Below are positions 9,147 through 17,423 of a DNA stretch of 64,000 nucleotides, in pieces. The position numbers and the translations under genes were made by a program. Under the pieces are notes generated by a model. It was given only the letters and a program-made list of their open reading frames with translations, did not search any database and was not told the DNA's origin. Position 1 is the first letter of the stretch. Every line of letters begins with the position of its first letter. Origin of the DNA: Pseudomonadota bacterium (lineage in GTDB: Bacteria > Pseudomonadota > Alphaproteobacteria > Rhizobiales > Xanthobacteraceae); assembly GCA_023422775.1 (NCBI GenBank), contig JAFAGM010000084.1, forward strand, positions 1-64,000. The letters are read 5' to 3'.

Positions 9147-9701
9147 ATGCGCCGTTTGATGCTGCTGCGTCATGCCAAGACCGAACACGACGCGCCTTCG
9201 GGCCACGACCACGATCGCCGCCTCGACGACCGCGGCCGTCGGGACGCCGCTGTCATCGGCGACTGGATCGGCCGGCACCCGCCTGTTCCGGACGCGATTC
9301 TGGTATCGACGGCGGTGCGGGCGCACCAGACCTGGGAAATCGCAGGCGAGGCGATGAAGGATGCGCAGGCGGAACCGGCGCAGCAGCCGCAGGTCGAACT
9401 GCTCGATGAACTCTACGGCGCCGAGCCGGCGGGGCTCCTGAAGATCATCCGCATGGCCGAGGTCAACGATCCCAAGCGGCTGATGCTGATCGGCCACAAT
9501 CCCGGCATGCATGAGCTGGCGCTGATGCTCACGGGCAGCGGCGACGCCTCCGCGAAGACGGCGCTCGAAGACAATCTGCCGACCGCGGGCCTTGCCATCA
9601 TCGATTTCCCGATCGACGATTGGAGCGAGGTGGCGTTCCGCCGCGGCAAGCTCGTGCGTTTCACCAGCCCGAAATTGCTGAAGCACGCCTCGGACGATTG
9701 A
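9147..9701 (+). CDS. SixA-family histidine phosphatase
   Basis: 184 residues. The phosphohistidine motif RHAKTE is at residues 8-13 and a second catalytic region at LIGHNPGMHEL, typical of the SixA/histidine phosphatase branch that dephosphorylates phosphohistidine or small phosphoesters. The partner is unknown; SixA of E. coli acts on Hpt or PTS phosphohistidines. An orphan Hpt protein is encoded 12.5 kb away, but no link is shown. It is followed 20 bases later by a UspA gene, so co-transcription is likely. Confidence 0.85.
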   Translation: MRRLMLLRHAKTEHDAPSGHDHDRRLDDRGRRDAAVIGDWIGRHPPVPDAILVSTAVRAHQTWEIAGEAMKDAQAEPAQQPQVELLDELYGAEPAGLLKIIRMAEVNDPKRLMLIGHNPGMHELALMLTGSGDASAKTALEDNLPTAGLAIIDFPIDDWSEVAFRRGKLVRFTSPKLLKHASDD

Positions 9702-9721
9702 GGCCCGCGCAGGAGGAGCAG

Positions 9722-10147
9722 ATGTTCAAGTCGATTCTCGTGCCGATCGATCTGACCGATACCGACCTGACGAAACCCGCGATCGCGACCGCCGCGACGC
9801 TGGCGCAGACCTGGCACGGCTCGGTGCGCCTGCTCAATGTAATGCCGATGACGCCGGTGATGCTGGCCGAATATGTGCCGGCCGATTTCGATGCCCAGCA
9901 ACGGGCGACCTCGCAGGAAGCGCTTTCGATCGTCGCGCGCGAATCCGGCATCGAGGCATCGCGCATTTCCACCGCGGTGCGGCAGGGCGGCATCTATCAC
10001 GAGATCCTCGAAGAGGCCGGAGCGATCAAGGCCGACCTGATCGTGATGACCTCGCACCGGCCGGCGATGCGGACCTACTTCCTCGGCTCCAATGCCGGCC
10101 ATGTCGTGCGCTACGCCAAGTGCTCCGTGCTGGTGGTGCGGCACTGA
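9722..10147 (+). CDS. Universal stress protein, UspA family
   Basis: 141 residues, single Usp domain. It starts MFKSILVPIDLTDT and ends with the GSNAGHVVRYAKCSVLVVRH strand-helix-strand of Usp proteins. The ATG at 9722 is preceded by GGAGGAGCAG, a strong ribosome site; an upstream frame from 9620 overlaps the previous gene and is rejected as the start. The usual ATP-binding G-2x-G is replaced by SHRPAMRT, so ATP binding is doubtful. Probably cytoplasmic, in an operon with the SixA-like gene. Confidence 0.88.
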   Translation: MFKSILVPIDLTDTDLTKPAIATAATLAQTWHGSVRLLNVMPMTPVMLAEYVPADFDAQQRATSQEALSIVARESGIEASRISTAVRQGGIYHEILEEAGAIKADLIVMTSHRPAMRTYFLGSNAGHVVRYAKCSVLVVRH

Positions 10148-10204
10148 GGCCGCCAACAGCGCCCGGACACAAAACTGCAAAACAACCCCATGCAAAGTAG
10201 AATT

Positions 10205-10226
10205 GGCCCGGTCGATGGACCGGGCC
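10205..10226. terminator. Strong hairpin between convergent genes
   Basis: Perfect 9-bp stem GGCCCGGTC / GACCGGGCC with a GATG loop, flanked by AATT on both sides. No T-run on either strand, but its position between the convergent uspA and DUF1127 stops suggests a bidirectional transcription barrier. Confidence 0.55.
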
Positions 10227-10258
10227 GGTTGAATTGCATTGCGATCAATCCAGGCCCG

Positions 10259-10495
10259 TCACCTGATGCGCCGGAACTCCGGATCGAGGCCACCGCGCAC
10301 GGCCGATTCAATCCTGCTGCGCTCGATCCCGATGTCGCGAAGCGCCCGGTCGTCCAGTTCGCTGAGCGTTTTGATGGCCTCGCGGTGGGCGAAATAGGTG
10401 ACGACGACGTTCACCCAGCTTCCGAGGACGCGGAAAAATCCGCCCGACTCGTGGTGGGAAGCAGGTCGGCCTGCGGTCTGGGACATCATCGTCAT
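10259..10495 (-). CDS. DUF1127 small protein
   Basis: 78 residues. The C-terminal half carries the DUF1127 (YjiS-like) signature: LSELDDRALRDIGIERSRIE. The middle (GSWVNVVVTYFAHREAIKTL) forms an amphipathic helix. The ATG at 10495 has GGAG 7 bases upstream. Small DUF1127 proteins in other alphaproteobacteria have been linked to RNA metabolism and nutrient-stress responses; nothing here proves this for the present copy. It is divergent from the MocR-type regulator and may be its target. Confidence 0.85.
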   Translation of the reverse strand: MTMMSQTAGRPASHHESGGFFRVLGSWVNVVVTYFAHREAIKTLSELDDRALRDIGIERSRIESAVRGGLDPEFRRIR

Positions 10496-10583
10496 CGTTC
10501 TTCTCCAGTTGGCTTCCGTGCGGCAAGGCGATGCCGCCGGCGCAACCGCCGCTCACGGCGGCTGCACATTGTGTTCCGATTGC

Positions 10584-10675
10584 TTGCACCCCTCTCAGTG
10601 CAATCTCGGGCTTGATGGGCCTTAAATGATCCGATACATTTCTCGGTGCAAGTAAAACATTGCTCTCGGTGCAAT
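10584..10675. promoter_or_regulatory. Putative MocR operator array
   Basis: The divergent promoter region contains three near-identical 12-mers: TCTCAGTGCAAT (10593-10604), TCTCGGTGCAAG (10641-10652) and TCTCGGTGCAAT (10664-10675). The first is also half of a palindrome TTGCAC-N8-GTGCAA (10584-10603). MocR/GntR regulators are known to bind direct and inverted repeats near their own divergent promoters, so autoregulation is a reasonable inference. The last repeat abuts the start codon at 10677. Confidence 0.7.
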
Positions 10676-10676
10676 A

Positions 10677-12017
10677 ATGTCAAAGTTCGAGTATCTGAAG
10701 CTCGCCGATACCGTCGCCGCCGAGATCGCCAACGGCGCGCTCAAGCCCGGCGATCGGCTGCCGCCGCAGCGCAGTTTCGCGTATGAGCGCAAGATCGCGG
10801 TCTCGACCGCGAGCAGGGTTTACACCGAGTTGCTGCGCCGGGGACTCGTGGTCGGCGAAGTCGGGCGTGGCACGTTCGTGTCGGGCGAAACGCGGCGCGG
10901 CGTCGCCATGCCGATGGAGCCGCGCGGCGCGCGCATCGATCTCGAGGTCAATTACCCCATTCTGCCGACGCAATCGGCAATGATCGCGCGGAGCCTGGAA
11001 GGACTGGAACGAGCCGACGCGCTCGACCTCGCGTTGCGACACTCCTCCACCATCGGCACGCAGGCGGCGCGCGCCGTTTCGGCGGAATTTCTCGCCTGCG
11101 AGGACTGGTCACCGGCTCCCGACCAGTTCGTCTTCACCGCGAACGGCAGGCAATGCATCGCCGCAGCGCTCGCGGCAGTGGTCCCCGCCGGCGGCCGTTG
11201 CGGCGTCGAGGCGCTGACCTATCCCTTCATCAAGGACATTGCCGCAAGGCTCGGCGTCACGCTGGTGCCGCTTGCGATGGACGAGCACGGCGTCCGTCCG
11301 GACGCGGTACAAAAAGCCCACCGCGAAGCGCATCTGACGGCGCTGTACACCCAGCCGACGATTCAGAATCCACTTGGCATGACGATGCCGGCCGCGCGCC
11401 GCGCCGACCTGCTGCGCGTCGTCGAAAAGCTCGGGCTCGTCGTGATCGAGGACACCGTCTACGGCTTCCTTGACGAGGAGACGCCGATGGCCGCGCTCGC
11501 GCCCGACCACTGCATCGTGCTCGACAGCCTGTCGAAGAAGGTGGCACCCGGCCTCGCGCTCGGCTTCATCGTTTCGCCGCCGCGGCTGCGCGAGCGCGTC
11601 ATGGCCGCGGTTCGCTCGGGCGGCTGGACCGCCGCGGGATTTGCGTTCGCCGCGGGTCAACGGCTGATGGCCGACGGCACCGTCGCCGAACTCTCCCGCC
11701 TCAAACGCATCGAAGCCGCGCGCCGGCAGCAGATGGCGGCGAGACATCTGGCGGGTTTCGAAATCCAGGCGAACCCCAAATCCTACCACCTCTGGCTGAC
11801 GCTGCCACCGCACTGGCGCTCGCAGACTTTCGTTGCCGCCGCCGCGCGCCGCGACATCGCGTTGACTCCCTCGACCACCTTCGCCGTGGCTCCCGGCCAT
11901 GCCCCCAACGCCGTCCGCCTGGCGCTCGGCGCACCGACCACCGAACAACTCGACCTCGCGCTGCGCACGCTTGCGGGAATGCTGACCGCGAGGGAGGATC
12001 TCGACACGACCGAGTAG
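10677..12017 (+). CDS. MocR-type regulator (GntR winged helix + aminotransferase fold)
   Basis: 446 residues. An N-terminal GntR winged helix (about 1-70: EIANGALKPGDRLPPQRSFA, then S-A-RVY-EL-RRGLV) is fused to a class I aminotransferase-like domain (about 90-440) with the PLP lysine in LDSLSKKVAPGL. Members sense amino-acid or vitamin-B6 related ligands and usually control neighbouring genes. The start at 10677 lacks a ribosome site and directly abuts an operator-like repeat, so translation may be leaderless. It is divergent from the DUF1127 gene. The ligand is not predictable. Confidence 0.9.
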   Translation: MSKFEYLKLADTVAAEIANGALKPGDRLPPQRSFAYERKIAVSTASRVYTELLRRGLVVGEVGRGTFVSGETRRGVAMPMEPRGARIDLEVNYPILPTQSAMIARSLEGLERADALDLALRHSSTIGTQAARAVSAEFLACEDWSPAPDQFVFTANGRQCIAAALAAVVPAGGRCGVEALTYPFIKDIAARLGVTLVPLAMDEHGVRPDAVQKAHREAHLTALYTQPTIQNPLGMTMPAARRADLLRVVEKLGLVVIEDTVYGFLDEETPMAALAPDHCIVLDSLSKKVAPGLALGFIVSPPRLRERVMAAVRSGGWTAAGFAFAAGQRLMADGTVAELSRLKRIEAARRQQMAARHLAGFEIQANPKSYHLWLTLPPHWRSQTFVAAAARRDIALTPSTTFAVAPGHAPNAVRLALGAPTTEQLDLALRTLAGMLTAREDLDTTE

Positions 12018-12061
12018 AAACATCGGTCGCGCGCCTCGAATTCGGTGTCGGTGTGCCAAAG

Positions 12062-12092
12062 CGAACCGGTTTCCACTTCGCTGGAAACGCTC
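12062..12092. repeat. Dispersed palindromic repeat, copy a
   Basis: GAACCGGTTTCCACTTCGCT followed by GGAAACGCTCT. GTTTCCA and TGGAAAC can pair around CTTCGC. Nearly the same sequence recurs at 43281-43314, and related forms at 49268-49338 and 31341-31375. It ends at the stop codon of the minus-strand gene at 12092. Confidence 0.75.
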
Positions 12093-12703
12093 TACGGCAG
12101 CAGATCTTCGGGAAGCTGGTCGAACGAGTAGCGTCGCGGCCGGTTCCGCCTGATGAAGCCGCCGATCGACCAGGCGAACCAGACGGCCATGGCGACCAGA
12201 AACAATGCGCCGGTGAATTGGGACGTCGCGAGCGCCCGCGCCAGAAGCCCGACCATCGCAATCGCCAGCAGTGCCACAATCGTCACTGCCGTGGCATAAT
12301 TCGCCTGCCCGACGCCGCCGATCAGCGCAGCCCGGCTGCCCGCCGCCTTCATCCTTCGGTGCAGTTCGGTGATGAAGATGCTGTAGCTCTCGTCCTGCGG
12401 CGCCACCAGCGCAACCGTCTGCCAGGTCGTCGAGAAAAGCGCGATGCGTCCGCCGCCCGCCCCTTCGATGTCGGCGCGAAAACGACGCGACTGCATCGTC
12501 ATCGGCCGATAGGAGAGGCGGACCGAGGCGATTTCGGCGTAGGGCCACACGCCGGACCGGCTGCCGATGCGCCACGACAATCCGGCGTCGGTCAGATCGA
12601 ACTGATGCGCCGATCCGACCAGGGACGCCTTGTAGGTGTAGCGGGTCACGGGCGATGCGCCCTCGCCTTCCGTCGTCGGCCGGTTCGGAAGTGATGTCGG
12701 CAA
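12092..12703 (-). CDS. Conserved membrane protein of unknown function
   Basis: 203 residues. The N-terminal half is soluble and beta-rich (RYTYKASLVGSAHQFDLTDA, GVWPYAEIASVRLSYRPM), like PH-like domains that precede membrane anchors. Two or three hydrophobic segments follow (about 128-150 and 157-178), then a basic tail RRNRPRRYSF. I recognise the type from rhizobial genomes but no function is known to me. It is divergent from the next gene by 70 bases. Confidence 0.7.
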   Translation of the reverse strand: MPTSLPNRPTTEGEGASPVTRYTYKASLVGSAHQFDLTDAGLSWRIGSRSGVWPYAEIASVRLSYRPMTMQSRRFRADIEGAGGGRIALFSTTWQTVALVAPQDESYSIFITELHRRMKAAGSRAALIGGVGQANYATAVTIVALLAIAMVGLLARALATSQFTGALFLVAMAVWFAWSIGGFIRRNRPRRYSFDQLPEDLLP

Positions 12704-12773
12704 CTCAAAATTCCCGTTGTCGGTTGAAGCCGGCTGCTTGCACGGCGCGCCGGCTTTACCTTACAAGCGGGGC

Positions 12774-13208
12774 ATGTCCGAGACGACTTATTTTCCACGC
12801 CGCCTGATTCTCGCCGGCGCCATCGTTTCAGGTGTGCTGCTGGCGCTCGCCGTCCACATGCTGGGAGCGCGTTATGGCCTCGATCTCGGCGGCCTGTGGC
12901 GATCCGACACAAGCGATTTCATGCCGGCCGGTGCTGCGATTGCCTGGTGGCTGATCGCGACCGTCGGTTTTTCCGGCGGCTATTTTACCGCCAATCTGAT
13001 GGACAGCGCGGTTTCGGGCCAGATTCCATTGCGGATGCGGCAATTCCTGATCGGCGTCGGCGTGCTGATCCTGGCCGGTGCGGGACAGGCAGCCTCGGCG
13101 CCAAGCCCCCTGCCGACCGTTTCGGGCGTGCTGGCGGGGCTTGCCGCCTTGTGTCTCGGCGCGACCATGGCGTTCTGCGGCGCGCATTTCGCCCTGCGCA
13201 AAGCGTGA
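12774..13208 (+). CDS. Small integral membrane protein, unknown function
   Basis: 144 residues with about four hydrophobic segments (LILAGAIVSGVLLALAVHML, AIAWWLIATVGFSGGYFTA, FLIGVGVLILAGAGQ, VLAGLAALCLGATMAFCG). The ATG at 12774 is preceded by GGGG at usable spacing; a TTG start at 12717 would add 19 unconserved residues. No domain recognised. Tail-to-tail with the MHYT-GGDEF-EAL gene, 12 bases apart. Confidence 0.65.
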   Translation: MSETTYFPRRLILAGAIVSGVLLALAVHMLGARYGLDLGGLWRSDTSDFMPAGAAIAWWLIATVGFSGGYFTANLMDSAVSGQIPLRMRQFLIGVGVLILAGAGQAASAPSPLPTVSGVLAGLAALCLGATMAFCGAHFALRKA

Positions 13209-13220
13209 CACCTTAGCGCT

Positions 13221-15623
13221 TTAAGCAATCCTGCGCTGGCGCGGCTGCGTCAGCATCTTCTCCACCTCGGCGGCGGGACGCGGCCGGCTGAACAGGTAGC
13301 CTTGCGCCTGCGTGCAGCCTTCCTGGCGCAACAGTTCGAATTGCGCATCGGTCTCGACGCCTTCGGCCGTGGTGACGATGCCGAGGCTCTTGCCGAGGCC
13401 GGTCACCGCGCGGACAATCGCCATTGAATCGTCGCGCGTCGCCAGTTCGCTCACGAACGAACGGTCGATCTTGATCTTGTCGAACGGGAAGCTGCGCAGG
13501 TAGCTCAGCGAGGAGTATCCCGTTCCGAAGTCGTCGAGCGAGATCCTCACACCGAAGCCGCGAAGCTCGTGCAGGACCGCCAGCGTTGCCTCGCTGTTCT
13601 GCAGCAGCACCGATTCCGTTATCTCCAGTTCGAGCCGGCGCGCCGGAAGGCCGGAGGCTTCGAGCGCTTCCTTCACCGTCGATACCAGGTTGGGATTCTT
13701 GAATTGCACCGGCGACAGGTTGACGGCAACGCCGACATCCCGCGACCAGCCGGCAGCGTCCATGCAGGCCTGACGCAGCACCCAGTCGCCGATCGGAACG
13801 ATCAGGCCGGTTTCTTCCGCCAGCGGGATGAAATTGACCGGAGAGATCATGCCGCGCAGCGAATGATTCCAGCGCACCAGCGCCTCGAAGGCGACGACCT
13901 CGTCCCTGGCGACGTCGCGGATCGGCTGGTAATAGACTTCGAACTCGCCGCGCGGCAGCGCCGCGCGCAAGTCGATTTCCAGCAGCCGCCGCGCCTGCGC
14001 GCGCGCGTCCATCCCCGTCTCGAAGAAGCGATAGGTGCCGCGGCCGTCTTCCTTGGCCCGGTAGAGCGCAAGATCGGCGTTCCTGAGGAGCCCGTCCGGA
14101 TTCTTTCCGTCTTCGGGCGCCAGCGAAATGCCGATACTGACGCCGACGACGAGCTGATGACCGGCAATATCATAGGGCGCGGAGACTTTCTCGACCAATT
14201 CGCTGGCAAGCATGGCGACGGTGGACGGCTCGCCATCGCGGCAGAACTGCACGATCGCGAATTCGTCGCCGCCCAGTCGCGCGACCGTGTCGTTCTCGCT
14301 GATGCAGCCGGCGAGACGCCGTGCGACCTCCTTCAGCAGCACGTCGCCGACCGGATGGCCGAGCGAATCGTTGATGCCCTTGAAGTGGTCGAGGTCGAGG
14401 CAGAGCACCGCGACCTGATCGTTGCGACGTACGAGCCGCAAGGCCTTATCGAGTTGTTCGCGGAACAGCGTCCGGTTCGGCAGATTGGTCAGCGCGTCAT
14501 GGCGCGCCATGTGCGATATCTGCTCCTGGGCCGCCTGCCATTCGGTGATGTCTTCGAACGTGGCAACCCATCCACCGCCCTTCATGGGCTGATGGACCAC
14601 GCGGAGCGAACGTCCGCTCCGATCCAGCGTCCTGGTGACGGTCCTGCCGGCCCTGGCGTCCGCCACCATCGCATTGAAGAACTCATCAGGGTCGCCATGC
14701 CATTCGCCCGCCGCCTTCAATTCGCGCAGGACGTCGACCAGCACGCGGCCCTGAAGCGGCATGCCGGTCCGATCCATGAGTTCGACGTAACGCCGGTTGA
14801 ACAGGAGGATGCGACCCTCCGCATCGAACATGCAAAGTCCCTGCGACATGTTCGTGATGGCTGAATCGAGCAGGATCTTCTGCACATGGAGTTCGCTTTT
14901 GGCGCGGCGGTCGAACATGGCCGCCAGCAGCGATATCCCGAGAATGGCAAAGGCTCCGGCCGAGGTCAGAAATGAAAGCGCAGCCGGAGAAACCGTCATC
15001 GCGTCAGAGCCGAGCGTCGGATCGGGAACGAGCGTGACGGCGCCCATGGCCGTGAAGTGATGCGAGACGACGGCAACCGTCAGCAGGCCCGTGGCGACCA
15101 CGGTATGGACGGAATCATCGCGGCGCGCGGCAACCAGCATTGCCAGGGCCGCGAATATGCTTCCGAGAACGATCGAGGCCGAAACGATACCTGGCGCCCA
15201 CACAATGTAGGCCGGAAGATCCATCGCGAGCATGCCGGTATAGTGCATGGCCGCGACACCGGCGCCGATGATCGCGCCACCGATCGCGATGACGGACCGG
15301 CGCGCACTGAAAAGCGCAACGCAGAGCCCGACGGCGACAATGGCCACGGCGAAGACCAGCGACAACAGCGTGACGGGTACGTTGTAACCGGCGCCGACGC
15401 CGGGGTCGTAAGCCAGCATCGCAACGAAATGGGTGGCCCAGATTCCGCAGCCCGCAACGGACGCGTCGAGGCAGACCCAGATCGCGCGCGTTCGGCCATT
15501 GGAGGCCCTCGCGCGGTGGAACAGGCTGATGGCCACCACACTGGCGAACCAGCAAATAGCGCCTGCCAGCACGACCAGACGCCAGTCGTGCTCGGTCGCG
15601 AGACAAGTCAGGACCCGGTACAT
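13221..15623 (-). CDS. MHYT-PAS-GGDEF-EAL cyclic-di-GMP signalling protein
   Basis: 800 residues in the inner membrane. Seven N-terminal membrane segments carry MHYT-type motifs (THFVAML at 65-71, AAMHYTGML at 124-132, SHHFTAMGA at 187-195), proposed to bind a metal and sense gas or redox. A PAS domain (~250-365) follows, then GGDEF with intact GGDEF at 451-455 and EAL with E580-A-L in VVAFEALVRW and LDDFGTGYSS, so both cyclase and phosphodiesterase activity are possible. The RxxD inhibitory site five residues before GGDEF reads SEND, so product inhibition through this site is unlikely. The start MYRVLTCLATEHDWRLVVLA matches family members. Confidence 0.93.
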   Translation of the reverse strand: MYRVLTCLATEHDWRLVVLAGAICWFASVVAISLFHRARASNGRTRAIWVCLDASVAGCGIWATHFVAMLAYDPGVGAGYNVPVTLLSLVFAVAIVAVGLCVALFSARRSVIAIGGAIIGAGVAAMHYTGMLAMDLPAYIVWAPGIVSASIVLGSIFAALAMLVAARRDDSVHTVVATGLLTVAVVSHHFTAMGAVTLVPDPTLGSDAMTVSPAALSFLTSAGAFAILGISLLAAMFDRRAKSELHVQKILLDSAITNMSQGLCMFDAEGRILLFNRRYVELMDRTGMPLQGRVLVDVLRELKAAGEWHGDPDEFFNAMVADARAGRTVTRTLDRSGRSLRVVHQPMKGGGWVATFEDITEWQAAQEQISHMARHDALTNLPNRTLFREQLDKALRLVRRNDQVAVLCLDLDHFKGINDSLGHPVGDVLLKEVARRLAGCISENDTVARLGGDEFAIVQFCRDGEPSTVAMLASELVEKVSAPYDIAGHQLVVGVSIGISLAPEDGKNPDGLLRNADLALYRAKEDGRGTYRFFETGMDARAQARRLLEIDLRAALPRGEFEVYYQPIRDVARDEVVAFEALVRWNHSLRGMISPVNFIPLAEETGLIVPIGDWVLRQACMDAAGWSRDVGVAVNLSPVQFKNPNLVSTVKEALEASGLPARRLELEITESVLLQNSEATLAVLHELRGFGVRISLDDFGTGYSSLSYLRSFPFDKIKIDRSFVSELATRDDSMAIVRAVTGLGKSLGIVTTAEGVETDAQFELLRQEGCTQAQGYLFSRPRPAAEVEKMLTQPRQRRIA

Positions 15624-16270
15624 TGCAAACTCCCCATTGGGCCTGCAATTACGGTTCCACTGGTATATTCGGCGTAACCATCACGGTTGCAGTTGCACGG
15701 ATGGTGAACAAACGCTTGTAGGGGTTGCGCGCCGCACGAAATGCCCGCTTTCGTCAGCCGTTCGCACGGGTTGAAATGAGCCTCGGGCGGACGTCCCATT
15801 GGGCAACAAACCGTGGAAAAGCCGCACAGGGCGCCCTGCGCGGCTTTTTGCCTCATTTTGGTAACGGTCCGCGGTGAACAGGCCCCTTGCGTGGATCCTT
15901 GTCGCCGGGAACACGAAAGCGCCGGACTTTTGATGCCTCACGCACGCCATCATGTTCGATGCTGATGCCGGGCTGGCCGGCTCGCCATGGGATGTTCCTG
16001 AAAGCCCGAAAACGCCGCGATGGAACGTCTCGACGGCCATGCGGAACGAGGGCGGAACGGACCTCGAAGCGACTCGAATCGTTAACGGAACGACATATGT
16101 AGGGCGTATGACAAGGGCGGCGAACCGCGCCAAATGGCAGGCTTGTCAAGGACTGCACAACGGCCCGGTTTTAGCTTATGGGTTTTCGCGCGCGGTGCCT
16201 CTGACCGTCGACTGTCACCGGTCGTGACAGACCCTGAATCTAGCGTATTGCCGCCTCGCCGGGAGGATGA
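15624..16270. other. 647-base region without a recognisable gene
   Basis: Lies between the divergent GGDEF-EAL and UPF0104 genes. Open frames of up to 150 codons exist on both strands but resemble nothing I know and overlap each other. The only clear structure is the hairpin-T-run at 15816-15850, which fits an unannotated short transcript starting after 15623 on the plus strand or before 16270 on the minus strand. Confidence 0.5.
15816..15850. terminator. Rho-independent terminator inside a gene-free region
   Basis: AAAAGCCGC pairs with GCGGCTTTT. The 14-base interior includes the self-complementary CAGGGCGCCCTG, which extends the stem. TTTTTG follows on the plus strand and, because the left arm starts with AAAA, a T-run exists on the minus strand too. 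No protein gene ends here, so it may end a small RNA. Confidence 0.75.
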
Positions 16271-17326
16271 ATGCATCGGCTGCTGACCACGCTCGGGCGT
16301 GGCTTCAAGGAGAAGATCGGCTGGAAACGGCTGGGGATCGTTGCGAGTCTCCTCATCATCATTCTTGCGGTTACGCACCTGGTTCGCACCCTGAAGGGGG
16401 TCGACACCGCGGTCATTCTGACTGCGCTGACCGAAATCGCGCCGCACCGCATCGCGCTGGCTGCGCTCTGCGTGGTGGGCGCGTTCTTCACGCTGACCTT
16501 CTACGATTTCTTCGCCTTGCGAACCATTGGCAAGAACCACGTCCCCTATCGTATCGCGGCGCTGTCGAGCTTCACCAGCTACACCATCGGCCACAACATC
16601 GGCGCCACGGTTTTTACCGGCGGCGCGATCCGCTTTCGGATCTATTCCGACTACGCCCTGTCGGCGATCGACGTCGCCAAGATCTGCTTCCTTTCGGGCC
16701 TGACCTTCTGGCTCGGCAATCTGTTCGTGCTCGGCGTGGGAATGGCCTGGCATCCCGAAGCCGCGTCGGCAATGGATCTGCTGCCGCCGGCGATGAACCG
16801 GCTCATCGCACTCGGCTGCCTTGCCGGCATAGCCGCCTATTTCGTCTGGCTGTTGATGGGCGAGAGCCGCCGCGAACTCGGCCAGAACGGCTGGAAGGTG
16901 GTATTGCCCTCGGCCCGGCTGACGCTGCTCCAGGTGCTGATCGGCGTGGTCGATCTCGGCTTCTGCGCGATGGCGATGTACTTGCTGATGCCGACCGAGC
17001 CGCATATCGATTTCGTGTCGCTGGCCGTCGTGTTCATCCTGGCGACGCTGCTCGGGTTTGCCAGCCATGCGCCCGGCAGCCTCGGCGTGTTCGATGCCGC
17101 GATGCTGGTGGCGCTGCCGCAGTTCGGCAAGGAGCAGTTGCTGGCGACGCTGGTGGTATTCCGCATCCTGTACTTCCTGATCCCGTTCGGCATCTCGATC
17201 TGGATCATGGGGACGCGCGAGCTCTGGCTCAGCCTGCTGCAGCCCTGGCTCGAACGCCGCCGGCTCGGCGAGGCCTGCACGGCCAAGGCCAGGGTGCGTC
17301 AGCCGATCAAGGGCCGCCAATCCTGA
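16271..17326 (+). CDS. UPF0104 / lysylphosphatidylglycerol synthase TM-region protein
   Basis: 351 residues with about eight membrane segments, corresponding to the membrane (flippase-like) half of MprF/AglD proteins without the catalytic aminoacyl-transfer domain. Conserved family pieces are SYTIGHNIGATVFTGGAIR and GFASHAPGSLGVFDAAML. Its role is probably lipid handling in the inner membrane; the exact substrate is unknown. The ATG at 16271 follows GGGAGG. A second, shorter UPF0104 protein is encoded at 54320. Confidence 0.85.
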   Translation: MHRLLTTLGRGFKEKIGWKRLGIVASLLIIILAVTHLVRTLKGVDTAVILTALTEIAPHRIALAALCVVGAFFTLTFYDFFALRTIGKNHVPYRIAALSSFTSYTIGHNIGATVFTGGAIRFRIYSDYALSAIDVAKICFLSGLTFWLGNLFVLGVGMAWHPEAASAMDLLPPAMNRLIALGCLAGIAAYFVWLLMGESRRELGQNGWKVVLPSARLTLLQVLIGVVDLGFCAMAMYLLMPTEPHIDFVSLAVVFILATLLGFASHAPGSLGVFDAAMLVALPQFGKEQLLATLVVFRILYFLIPFGISIWIMGTRELWLSLLQPWLERRRLGEACTAKARVRQPIKGRQS

Positions 17327-17423
17327 CGCCGGTAACAGCGACGTTATCTCCACCGATCGATCTTTTGGGCTAGCAGACGACCCTTCTCTTATTTCTGCCT
17401 TACCGTTAACGTCAAAACGCGCC

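Noticed and set aside
15681..16133. 150-codon minus-strand frame in the gene-free region before the UPF0104 gene
   Set aside because: Spans the terminator at 15816-15850, matches no family and overlaps another equally long frame; more likely non-coding.
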